Source: an uncultured Bacteroidia bacterium
GTDB taxonomy: Bacteria; Bacteroidota; Bacteroidia; Bacteroidales; Prolixibacteraceae
Assembly: GCA_903927965.1 (NCBI GenBank)
Contig: CAIYPA010000453.1
Span: 1-38,737, forward strand
DNA length: 38,737 nt
Reading direction: 5' to 3'
Position numbers and translations under genes: made by a program. Position 1 is the first letter of the stretch; each line of letters begins with the position of its first letter. Below the pieces are notes generated by a model, which did no database searches, was not told the origin of the DNA, and worked only from the letters and a program-made list of their open reading frames with translations. This document shows, piece by piece, positions 31,835-38,737 of the stretch.

Positions 31835-33052
31835 CTACTCATATCTTAAAGCATCAATTGGGTTCAAACTTGCTGCTTTGCGTGCAGGATACCAACCGAA
31901 GAAGATCCCTATTGCAGAGCAAACAAAGAACGACATCACTACCGATAAAGTTGTAATCACCACTGGCCAGTTCATGATAGAAGCCATGACTTTGGAAGCA
32001 ATAAATCCGAACGAAATTCCGATAATCCCTCCAAAAACACTCAATAAAATCGATTCGATCAGGAACTGTAAGAGAATGTCGCTTCCACGTCCGCCAACCG
32101 ACAACCTTAGGCCGATCTCGCGGGTCCTCTCAGTAACAGAGACATACATGATGTTCATGATCCCGATCCCACCAACAAGTAAGGATATACCCGATATCGC
32201 ACCCAACAACAGAGTCAGGATATTGCTGATCGAACTGAATGTTTGTACCATTTCGGCTTGCGACCTGACCTGAAAATCATCTTCGTCGGTTGCCTTCAAT
32301 TTATGGCTGGCCCTGAGCGAAGCCGTAAGTTGCTCAATCGCTACCGAGTTTTGGTCCTCACTTGCAGCGGATGCCGCAATACTCTGGATATGGGTAATGG
32401 CGAGGATCCGCTTCTGCACTGTTGTGAAAGGTGCCATAATCAGGTCATCCTGGTCCTGTCCCATCCCATTTTCACCTTTTTCTCCCAAAACACCGATAAT
32501 CAGAAGGGGAATGTTTTTAAACCGTACGGTTTGACCGATAGGATCACTTTTACCAAAAAGGTTTTCAACAATGGTTTGACCAACGAGGCACACTTTTGCG
32601 TAAGTTTGGATCTCGAGATCCGTGAAAGTCCTACCTTTGCCTAATGTATATTTTTTGATGTTGAAATATTTGTTGTTGACCCCATAAATAGAGGTTGGCC
32701 AGTTTTGATTGCCAACAACAGCCTGTCCGCTTGAACGGACTTCGGGAGAAACATCGCTGATTGCAGGACAATCTTTCACGATCGCATCAATATCGGCCAG
32801 TTTCATGCTTTTGGCATCACTGTTCCCCATACGTACGCCCCCTTTTTGTTCCGCTCCTGGCATTGCAAAAATCAGGTTTGTCCCCATACTTGACATTGTC
32901 TCCTGGATACTTTTCTTTGAACCATTTCCGATGGCCAGCATCACGATCACAGAAGCGACTCCGATGATGATCCCCAACATGGTAAGGAATGCCCTGAACT
33001 TATTCCTCTTGAGTGCGTTCAAGGCTATTTTTACTGAATTTACATAGTTCAT
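31835..33052 (-). CDS. MacB-type ABC transporter permease
   Basis: FtsX/MacB-superfamily permease of a tripartite export system. The 405 residues have an N-terminal helix (FRAFLTMLGIIIGVASVIVMLAIGNG), a large periplasmic domain (about residues 50-275), and three C-terminal helices (ILTLLLGAISGISLLVGGIGIMN, the ILLQFLIESILLSVFGGIIGI region and VVMSFFVCSAIGIFFGWYPARKAASLNPIDALRYE). The latter tail is a hallmark of the family. Unlike E. coli MacB, the ATPase is a separate gene, here 18 nt upstream. Substrate unknown: antibiotic, peptide, lipoprotein or siderophore export are known roles of relatives. Confidence 0.93.
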   Translation of the reverse strand: MNYVNSVKIALNALKRNKFRAFLTMLGIIIGVASVIVMLAIGNGSKKSIQETMSSMGTNLIFAMPGAEQKGGVRMGNSDAKSMKLADIDAIVKDCPAISDVSPEVRSSGQAVVGNQNWPTSIYGVNNKYFNIKKYTLGKGRTFTDLEIQTYAKVCLVGQTIVENLFGKSDPIGQTVRFKNIPLLIIGVLGEKGENGMGQDQDDLIMAPFTTVQKRILAITHIQSIAASAASEDQNSVAIEQLTASLRASHKLKATDEDDFQVRSQAEMVQTFSSISNILTLLLGAISGISLLVGGIGIMNIMYVSVTERTREIGLRLSVGGRGSDILLQFLIESILLSVFGGIIGISFGFIASKVMASIMNWPVVITTLSVVMSFFVCSAIGIFFGWYPARKAASLNPIDALRYE

Positions 33053-33070
33053 GATCTTCTTTTTTAACGG

Positions 33071-33817
33071 TTAAACGAGTTCTTCAATAGGAAGAGCCTT
33101 CAATAACTCCGCAGCGTTGTTACGATTGGTAACCAATTCTTCGCGGATGATATGACCATCACGGAAAACAACCTGACGGGTCATGAACTTTGCAATGTCC
33201 GGCTCGTGGGTCACAAAAACAATGGTTTTCCCTTTTGAATTAAGGTCCTGAAGAAGTGCCATGATTTCGTAAGATGTCCGGGTATCAAGGTTACCTGTTG
33301 CTTCGTCTGCAAGGATAACCACCGGGTCGTTGACCAATGAGCGGGCAATGGCTACACGTTGCTGTTGTCCACCAGATAACTGATTGGGCATGTGGTGCAT
33401 ACGGTCCGTAAGTCCCACGGCTTCCAATGCTGCTTCAGCGCGTTCGCGGCGTTCCTTCGATTTTATTTTCGAATTATAGTAGAGCGGAAGTTCAACGTTT
33501 TCGAGTGCTGAAGTCCGGGACAACAGGTTATAGGACTGAAAAACAAACCCTAACTTGATATTCCGCAAATTGGCTAGTTCGTTTTTCGACAGTTCACCCA
33601 TGCTGATCCCGTCGAGGAAGTAGGTTCCGGAGGTTGGTTTATCGAGACAACCTAGGATGTTGAGCATTGTCGATTTCCCTGAACCGCTGGTTCCCATGAT
33701 GGCCACAAATTCGCCTTGCTGAATCTTGAGGTTAACTCCCCTCAAAGCATGGACAGTGATATCCCCGATATAGAAATCCTTTTTTAAAAGGTTAACTTCT
33801 ATAATTGTCTTTTTCAT
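33071..33817 (-). CDS. MacB/LolD-type ABC transporter ATP-binding protein
   Basis: A 248-residue ATPase that powers the neighbouring permease. Walker [11 protein letters not shown]-loop VFQSYNLL, signature [15 protein letters not shown], Walker [14 protein letters not shown] and H-loop VTHEPD are all present. It resembles the LolD/MacB group (mechanotransmission ABC systems). It is third in the operon, after the TolC-like and adaptor genes, 86 bp behind the adaptor. Confidence 0.95.
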   Translation of the reverse strand: MKKTIIEVNLLKKDFYIGDITVHALRGVNLKIQQGEFVAIMGTSGSGKSTMLNILGCLDKPTSGTYFLDGISMGELSKNELANLRNIKLGFVFQSYNLLSRTSALENVELPLYYNSKIKSKERRERAEAALEAVGLTDRMHHMPNQLSGGQQQRVAIARSLVNDPVVILADEATGNLDTRTSYEIMALLQDLNSKGKTIVFVTHEPDIAKFMTRQVVFRDGHIIREELVTNRNNAAELLKALPIEELV

Positions 33818-33903
33818 ACCTGATATTTTTTTTTAATTGTCGTATGGAATAGCAATGATACTTTATTCCTGTTTTGGTTGGTGAAATCCCAACCAGGACT
33901 ATT

Positions 33904-35205
33904 TCAAGGTTGTGGTGGACCTGATTGTTGTTTACTTGTTGTTGGAGTCGTCTTGCGGTTGCTTCCCGGCCTTTGGGGCATAAACGGGCTCTTGGCAGCC
34001 GTAGCCGCTTTTACCTGATCAGCTGTCGCTGCAGTCATCGAAACAACAACTTCGTCACCTTCCTTTAACCCCGACAACACCTCGTAATGGATTTCGTCGG
34101 TTACACCAACCTGAACTTTTTGCGGATGAACATTGGGGCCGTTCTTTATCCAGACTGTTTTATCCGAAGTTTCAGAGGCCGAGCCCTGAGAAACCGGAGC
34201 GCCCATCATTGGGGCTGGTTCGCCCATCCCGGGTGCCGATGCTTGTGGGTTTCCACCTGCAAGGGTTTGATTGTAAGTAGCTAAAGCTGCTTCGTCAGGT
34301 GTAAATTGGATCGCTTTTGAAGGAACCACAACTACGTCCTTTCTTTCAGTTGTGAAGAAATTTGCATTGGCGGTCATACCAGGCATCAGAATTTTGTCTG
34401 GATTTGGTGCATTAATGACCACTGTATAAGTGATTACGTTTGCAGATGAAACGGGTTGCAACCTGATTTCGGTTACGGTTCCGTCAAATTTTTTCAGAGG
34501 ATACGCATCAACTGTGAACTCAACACGCTGTCCGTTGCTTATTTTGCCTATGTCAGCCTCGTCAACTTTGGCTTCAACCCTCATTTGGGTAAGGTCGTTG
34601 GCAATAGTAAACAAGGTTGGTGTGTTGAAACTTGCGGCTACAGTCTGCCCTTCGTCAACGGCGCGGTTCAGGATGATCCCATCGATGGGTGAAAAGATCC
34701 TTGCATAAGCCAGGTTGATCTTGTTTTTTGAATATTGGGATTGTGCATTCTTCAAATTTCCTACCGCATTGCTGTAATTGTATTCTGCAAGGTCGAAATC
34801 AGACTGTGCAATTAATTTTTTGGATATCAGAACTTTATACCTTTCATAAGTTGCTTTCTGGTATTTGACCTGCGCTTCAGCCTGGTCAACAGCCGATTTG
34901 GACTGGTCGAGCTGGGCAAGCAATGGTGTTTCGTCCAACTGGGCAAGCAATTGTCCCTTTTTGACCTGGGTATTAAAGTCAACATAAAGCTTTTCGATTA
35001 CACCCGAAACCTGGGTACCCACACTTACTGTCTTAATGGCTTCCAAAGTACCTGTGGCTGTAACGGTATTGGAGATTGTCCCCCTTCCGACTTTCGCCGT
35101 CTCAAATGAGATGGTTTTTTCTGTACTGCGTGTCATCCTGAAAGCAAAGAAGATAACTGCCAGTATCACTAAAGCTGCAGCGGCATACAAATATTTCTTT
35201 TTCAT
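33904..35205 (-). CDS. MacA-type periplasmic adaptor (membrane fusion protein)
   Basis: HlyD/MacA-family adaptor linking the inner-membrane ABC pair to the outer-membrane channel. The 433 residues have an N-terminal membrane anchor (YLYAAAALVILAVIFFAF), a lipoyl half-motif (GTLEAIKTVSVGTQVSGVIEKLYVDFNTQVKKGQLLAQLD), an alpha-hairpin (residues about 100-165), the second lipoyl half (RIFSPIDGIILNRAVDEGQTV), and beta-barrel and membrane-proximal domains. The low-complexity C-terminus is rich in Pro, Gly, Met and Ser-Thr (GNPQASAPGMGEPAPMMGAP and a final PTTSKQQSGPPQP). A TATTTC phased array lies in the 82-bp gap upstream. Confidence 0.93.
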   Translation of the reverse strand: MKKKYLYAAAALVILAVIFFAFRMTRSTEKTISFETAKVGRGTISNTVTATGTLEAIKTVSVGTQVSGVIEKLYVDFNTQVKKGQLLAQLDETPLLAQLDQSKSAVDQAEAQVKYQKATYERYKVLISKKLIAQSDFDLAEYNYSNAVGNLKNAQSQYSKNKINLAYARIFSPIDGIILNRAVDEGQTVAASFNTPTLFTIANDLTQMRVEAKVDEADIGKISNGQRVEFTVDAYPLKKFDGTVTEIRLQPVSSANVITYTVVINAPNPDKILMPGMTANANFFTTERKDVVVVPSKAIQFTPDEAALATYNQTLAGGNPQASAPGMGEPAPMMGAPVSQGSASETSDKTVWIKNGPNVHPQKVQVGVTDEIHYEVLSGLKEGDEVVVSMTAATADQVKAATAAKSPFMPQRPGSNRKTTPTTSKQQSGPPQP

Positions 35206-35215
35206 GGTATTATAT

Positions 35216-35281
35216 TATTTCTATTTATTTCAACGTATTCTAACTATTTCAATCTATTTCTAAATATTTCTATTCTATTTC
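35216..35281. repeat. 10-bp-phased TATTTC array upstream of the adaptor gene
   Basis: TATTTC occurs at 35216, 35226, 35245, 35255, 35265 and 35276, with the shortened form TATTC at 35236 and 35271. Successive copies are 9-11 bp apart. The array fills most of the 82-bp gap between the TolC-like and MacA-like genes. Read in the direction of transcription it is GAAATA repeated once per helical turn. Confidence 0.7.
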
Positions 35282-35287
35282 TTTTGT

Positions 35288-36625
35288 TTACAATGCCAAC
35301 GGTATTCCTTTATAAAAATCGACCACTTTATAGCTGAAAATCAGTTTGAATTTCGATTGCAGCAACTTACTTTCAGAGGTGATCAGGTTCGTTTTCTGGA
35401 TCAGGAAGTCTGCCGAATTGAGCAAACCAACCTTGAGTTTTTCATCGGTCACATCGTACGACTCTTTACTCGACTGCATCTGTTCGATACTTGCAGCGTA
35501 ACCCGATTTTGCAGTTTCCACATCAACACATGCCTGCTCGATCTCTTTCCTTAACTGGTTTTTTGTATTGATAAAAGTGAGTTCAGCATCTGAAATCCCA
35601 ATCTTGGCCAATGAAATACTGGTTTTCAATTGCTTTTTCTGGAAGATCGGAATCGACATCGAGATCCCAATGGCAGGGTTGACCTTATTTTGCAACTGCG
35701 TAAAATATCCGGTTCCGGTAGTAAGGCTTGAAAAACCGCTCGACAGGCCTGTGCTCATCGAAATACTTGGCATCCGGTCGGCCTGGGCAATTTTTACGTC
35801 ATATTCGGCACTTTGCTTGTTGAGCTCGGCATTTTTGATTTCGGGTTTTATTCCAAGAGCAAGATTGTAAATTGCCTGTACATCAGGACGATCCGTATTG
35901 ACCAATAAGCTGTCGATGTTCGGCGAACTGATTGCAAAATTGTTATCCACAGGCAATTCCATCAACTGCATCAAAGTTACGTTCGACATCGCATATTGGC
36001 TCTGCGCGGTGGCAAGGGTTGACTTTTCGTTGGCAAGTTCCGATTTGATCTGCAAATAATCCGACATCGAAATGGCACTTAAATCAAACCGTTCCTTGGC
36101 AAGGGTCAATTGTTGCGTTGTTGCCTCGATTTGCTTTTCTGCATTGGTAACGCTCTCTTTTGCATAAAGTACTTGTAAATAAGCATTGAGGATATTCAAC
36201 CCAACCGATTCCTTCACCGATTCGGAGTAATATTTGCCACTTTCAAAATTGAGTTCGGCTTGTTTGATCTTGTTGCTCAGCTTTTCACCGTTGAACAAGG
36301 AGACATTTGAACTCAACGAATAATTGGTGTTGTTGGAACCGTTGCTGCTACCATAACTGCCGGTTGTTGCATCGAAACCCTTGTACCAGTTAAAATTTTC
36401 CTGAACCGAAGCGTTCACCGAAGGGAGGCGGTTAGCCTGTGCCTGTATTGCATTCAACTGATTCCTGTCGTTGGTCAGGTCAGCTTTCTTCACCTGGATG
36501 TTTTGACCCAAAGCATATTTGATACACTCTTCCACTGTCCAGATCTTCCCCTGGGCCTTTGCCGAAAATCCGGTGACCAGCAGAAGGAGGGAGATGATTA
36601 AGTAACTTGTTTTAATTCGTTTCAT
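35288..36625 (-). CDS. TolC-family outer-membrane efflux protein
   Basis: Forms the outer-membrane channel and periplasmic tunnel of the export system. The 445 residues have a signal peptide (YLIISLLLLVTGFSAKAQ) and two repeats of coiled-coil and beta-strand segments: WTVEECIKYALGQNIQVKKADL (family N-terminal motif), LNAYLQVLYAKESVTNAEKQIEATTQQL, and a second half with AVYNLALG-like and VDVETAKSGYAASIEQMQ segments. First gene of the operon, with its own -7 box at 36648-36655. Length and start are normal. Confidence 0.93.
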   Translation of the reverse strand: MKRIKTSYLIISLLLLVTGFSAKAQGKIWTVEECIKYALGQNIQVKKADLTNDRNQLNAIQAQANRLPSVNASVQENFNWYKGFDATTGSYGSSNGSNNTNYSLSSNVSLFNGEKLSNKIKQAELNFESGKYYSESVKESVGLNILNAYLQVLYAKESVTNAEKQIEATTQQLTLAKERFDLSAISMSDYLQIKSELANEKSTLATAQSQYAMSNVTLMQLMELPVDNNFAISSPNIDSLLVNTDRPDVQAIYNLALGIKPEIKNAELNKQSAEYDVKIAQADRMPSISMSTGLSSGFSSLTTGTGYFTQLQNKVNPAIGISMSIPIFQKKQLKTSISLAKIGISDAELTFINTKNQLRKEIEQACVDVETAKSGYAASIEQMQSSKESYDVTDEKLKVGLLNSADFLIQKTNLITSESKLLQSKFKLIFSYKVVDFYKGIPLAL

Positions 36626-36647
36626 AACTTCAATTGCTATTTTGACC

Positions 36648-36711
36648 CAAAACTAATCCTGCGTTGGTCCGGTTAAAAATGCAATAGACGTTCAGGCAGT
36701 TTTTATAGACG
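36648..36711 (-). promoter_or_regulatory. Promoter and paired direct repeat of the efflux operon
   Basis: On the reverse strand TAGTTTTG (36655-36648) fits the -7 consensus, placing the transcript start near 36642, 17 nt before the ATG. Upstream, ATAGACG occurs at 36684-36690 and again at 36705-36711, exactly 21 bp apart. The repeats lie roughly 40-70 bp upstream of the predicted start, a normal place for an activator such as a LytTR regulator. Confidence 0.5.
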
Positions 36712-36804
36712 AATGGGGGGATTTTGATCTTACAGGAGTCAGAAAAGCTGTGACAATTTTATATCCATGCCGGTCAAAACCGTATTTTTCACGAATGGAA
36801 ATAG

Positions 36805-36812
36805 TATTTTTG
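36805..36812 (+). promoter_or_regulatory. -7 promoter box of the AAA ATPase gene
   Basis: TATTTTTG is an exact TAnnTTTG match, 18 nt before the ATG at 36831. It lies downstream of an alternative GTG start at 36750 and so supports the shorter protein. Confidence 0.6.
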
Positions 36813-36830
36813 TGTAACTTATTTAAAGCA

Positions 36831-38402
36831 ATGCGAAGATACTTTAATACAACAGGTTTTTGCCGACCGGAATGGCACTACATGGTGGATCCGACCAGGG
36901 GGTTGGTCAACGACATTTATGCACTGATTGAAAAGAGCCAATATTTTTTGCTTCATGCCCCACGCCAATCAGGCAAGACCACTTTGTTGCACGCCATAAC
37001 CCGTCGGATCAATTCAGAAGGGAAATATATTGCCGTAACCTTTTCGATGGAAAATGCCGGATACCGGAGTATAACGGTTGAAAAAGCAATGAGTATATCA
37101 ATTGATAGCTTGTTCCGTACCTCTAAACAATTTTTATCGGATGAGGAATTACCCTCAATGCCAGACTTGTATTCTGAAAGCGAAAACCTGTTGTTTAGAT
37201 ACTTATCAGATTGGTCCCATCAACAATCCAAGCCAATTGTTCTTTTTATTGATGAAATTGATTCAATTTTTGATGATAAAATGGTGGCCACTCTCCGACA
37301 GTTGCGCAATGGATTTCAGTTACGGCCAAAGGATTTTCCAACATCGGTTGCATTGATCGGTTTGCGCGACATCAGGGAATACAAGAATAAAGTTAAAGAG
37401 ATGGACGGCCAAATGGGCAGCGGTTCGCCTTTCAACATCAAGGCCGAATCGTTTTCGCTGAAGAATTTTACAAAAGATCAAATCACCCAATTGTTCCAAC
37501 AATATACTGATGATACGGGACAACAATTTTCGGAAAGTGTTGTTGAGCTTATCCATACCTATACAGGCGGTCAGCCCTGGCTTGTGAATGCAGTTGCCAA
37601 TGAGATCGTTGCCAAGATATTGGCAAATGATGCTTCGTTGGAAATAACGACTGAAATTGTGGAAACTGCGGTTGAAAACCTGATTCTTCGCCGCGATACC
37701 CATTTGGACAGCTTAATGGACAAACTTACAGAAACAAGGGTCAGGAATATTGTCCAAAACGTTATCAGCGGCGAACCGTTCTTCGAAGAAACTTTTAATG
37801 ATGATCTTCAATATACAATTGATTTAGGGATAGTTACAAATTCTGCCTCCGGGATCGTTATCGCGAACAGAATATACTCGGAGATTATCCCGCGTGTTCT
37901 GAGCAGCGGGGCGCAGGAGTCGATGAAACCTGTTGTTGACCCATTGTGGTTCGTTCACAATAACAAGTTGGACATGGACCTGTTGTTGAAGGAGTTCCAG
38001 CAATTTTACCGCGAAAATGCCGAAAGCTGGATCGACCGTTTCAGTTACAAGGAATGTGGACACCAGTTGCTCCTGATGGCTTTTTTGCAGCGCATCATCA
38101 ATGGTGGTGGGCAGATAGACAGGGAAATGGCCTTGGGCAGGGGCAGGACCGATTTGTTGATTCACTTTTCCGGTGAAAGGTTTGTGCTGGAACTCAAGGT
38201 CAAAAACCAGAATTACACACAGGAAAAATCGTGCATCCAACTTTCACGTTATTTGGATACGGTTGGATTAAGTTCGGGTTACCTCATCGTTTTTGAATCA
38301 GCACCTTCCTCTGAACTATCGTGGGAACAGCGCATCAAATGGCACGAAGTTGAATTTGAATGGCAGGGCAAAAACCGGAAGATCACGGTTGTTGAAATGT
38401 GA
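36831..38402 (+). CDS. AAA ATPase with C-terminal PD-(D/E)XK nuclease-like domain
   Basis: A 523-residue protein of the AAA-ATPase/PD-(D/E)XK superfamily abundant in Bacteroidota. P-loop APRQSGKTT at residues 43-51, Walker B PIVLFIDEIDSIFDD, and a sensor-like segment (TSVALIGLRDI). Then a winged-helix-like part (YTGGQPWLVNAVANEIV), and a C-terminal nuclease fold with GRGRTDLLIHFSGERFVLELKVKN (D...ExK). The upstream GTG at 36750 would add 27 residues unlike the family and lies before the promoter box. Function is unknown: mobile-element maintenance, defence or DNA repair are all possible. It stands alone, divergent from the efflux operon. Confidence 0.85.
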   Translation: MRRYFNTTGFCRPEWHYMVDPTRGLVNDIYALIEKSQYFLLHAPRQSGKTTLLHAITRRINSEGKYIAVTFSMENAGYRSITVEKAMSISIDSLFRTSKQFLSDEELPSMPDLYSESENLLFRYLSDWSHQQSKPIVLFIDEIDSIFDDKMVATLRQLRNGFQLRPKDFPTSVALIGLRDIREYKNKVKEMDGQMGSGSPFNIKAESFSLKNFTKDQITQLFQQYTDDTGQQFSESVVELIHTYTGGQPWLVNAVANEIVAKILANDASLEITTEIVETAVENLILRRDTHLDSLMDKLTETRVRNIVQNVISGEPFFEETFNDDLQYTIDLGIVTNSASGIVIANRIYSEIIPRVLSSGAQESMKPVVDPLWFVHNNKLDMDLLLKEFQQFYRENAESWIDRFSYKECGHQLLLMAFLQRIINGGGQIDREMALGRGRTDLLIHFSGERFVLELKVKNQNYTQEKSCIQLSRYLDTVGLSSGYLIVFESAPSSELSWEQRIKWHEVEFEWQGKNRKITVVEM

Positions 38403-38413
38403 TTTTTTCATCG

Positions 38414-38425
38414 GACAGATCTGTC
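38414..38425. other. Perfect 12-bp palindrome after the AAA ATPase gene
   Basis: GACAGATCTGTC reads the same on both strands and lies 12 bp after the stop codon. It has no loop and only TTT behind it, so it is a poor terminator. It could be a protein-binding site. Confidence 0.4.
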
Positions 38426-38494
38426 TTTAAAGTAAGGTATGCGAGACTCACTTAAAAGACAAAGATTAACAAAAAAATAATTTCCCTTTTTATG

Positions 38495-38525
38495 TTTTGT
38501 AAAATTTATGATTAATTTTACAAAA
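38495..38525. promoter_or_regulatory. 12-bp inverted repeat upstream of the aquaporin gene
   Basis: TTTTGTAAAATT (38495-38506) is perfectly mirrored by AATTTTACAAAA (38514-38525) with a 7-nt spacer. It is symmetrical and AT-rich, about 120 bp before the next promoter. An operator or an AT-rich hairpin is possible. Confidence 0.45.
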
Positions 38526-38647
38526 GTATATATGATGACAATCAGGTCTATTCAGTAAATTTTAGGAGCTAAGGATGATTTTGTCAGGGGTATATATACG
38601 TTAGGCACAAGTTGAAAAAACCGCTCCGAACAAACGGATAAATAGTT

Positions 38648-38655
38648 TAATTTTG
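38648..38655 (+). promoter_or_regulatory. -7 promoter box of the aquaporin gene
   Basis: TAATTTTG fits TAnnTTTG and ends 15 nt before the first ATG at 38671. Confidence 0.5.
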
Positions 38656-38670
38656 GACTGTAATTAATGG

Positions 38671-38737
38671 ATGAATATGATAGCAATGAAATACAAAAGT
38701 GAATTTATTGGAGAGACTCTTGGGACATTTATTTTAG
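38671..38737 (+). CDS. Aquaporin / MIP-family channel, 3' truncated by the window
   Basis: Only the first 22 codons are visible. They read MNMIAMKYKSEFIGETLGTF followed by IL. The EFIGETLGTFILV-type start is characteristic of the first transmembrane helix of aquaporins and glycerol facilitators (usually E-x-x-G-T-F-x-L). Three in-frame ATGs (38671, 38677, 38686) could be the start; the last begins MKYKSEF, which looks most like the family. A promoter box at 38648-38655 allows any of them. Water versus glycerol specificity cannot be judged from this fragment. Confidence 0.7.
   Translation, partial: MNMIAMKYKSEFIGETLGTFIL

Noticed and set aside
35216-35281. CRISPR array
   Set aside because: The repeat unit is only 6 bp with about 4-bp spacers; no 25-40 bp repeats or cas genes are present.
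36750-36830. Longer AAA ATPase starting at GTG 36750
   Set aside because: The extra residues are unlike the family, and an exact -7 box (36805-36812) lies inside the extension.

Overview
The window looks like chromosomal DNA of a free-living or gut-type Bacteroidota, most likely Bacteroidales/Marinilabiliales-like. Four things suggest this: promoter boxes of the form TAnnTTTG sit just upstream of many starts; Shine-Dalgarno sequences are weak; there are several lipoprotein or secreted glycoside hydrolases; and the proteins are typical of the phylum (Fib_succ_major surface proteins, LytTR/LytS pairs, DUF2147, an IleRS with a GxHH signature). Product names come from reading the translations and recognising motifs. 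No database search was run.

Layout. 1-140: 3' part of a 5S rRNA and its terminator, the end of an rRNA operon. 444-2903 (-): GH78-type alpha-L-rhamnosidase. 3275-9025 (+): three tandem paralogous secreted proteins (N-terminal module, one or three Ig/Fn3-like repeats, C-terminal Fibrobacter-succinogenes major paralogous domain), each ending in the same kind of 19-bp hairpin, plus a relic of a fourth leader at about 9288-9372. 9407-21938: mostly housekeeping genes (DraG-like ADP-ribosylglycohydrolase, a 51-aa protein, ileS, a DksA/TraR-like protein, lspA, S41 protease, DUF2147, CPBP protease, dusB-DUF1232, an IS200-like Y1 transposase, a small secreted protein). 22261-26547 (-): acyl-CoA ligase, an internally deleted hotdog thioesterase, then an accessory cluster consisting of an ADP-ribosyltransferase-like protein with an overlapping 57-aa partner, nudC, and an MntA/HepT toxin-antitoxin pair. 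26722-31714 (-): GH3 glycosidase, LytS-type kinase, LytTR regulator, membrane-anchored LuxR protein and a small membrane paralogue of that protein. 31835-36625 (-): a four-gene MacAB-TolC-like efflux operon. 36831-38402 (+): AAA ATPase with a PD-(D/E)XK nuclease end. 38671-end (+): start of an aquaporin-family gene.

The most interesting parts are: the two-gene ART-like/57-aa module, which has its own promoter box and is wedged beside NudC and MntA-HepT; the LuxR protein and its truncated sensor paralogue, with a helically phased TCAAC array between them; the duplicated ATAGACG site with 21-bp period upstream of the efflux operon; and the IleRS, which carries both a swapped GIHH signature and an in-frame repeat-derived insertion.
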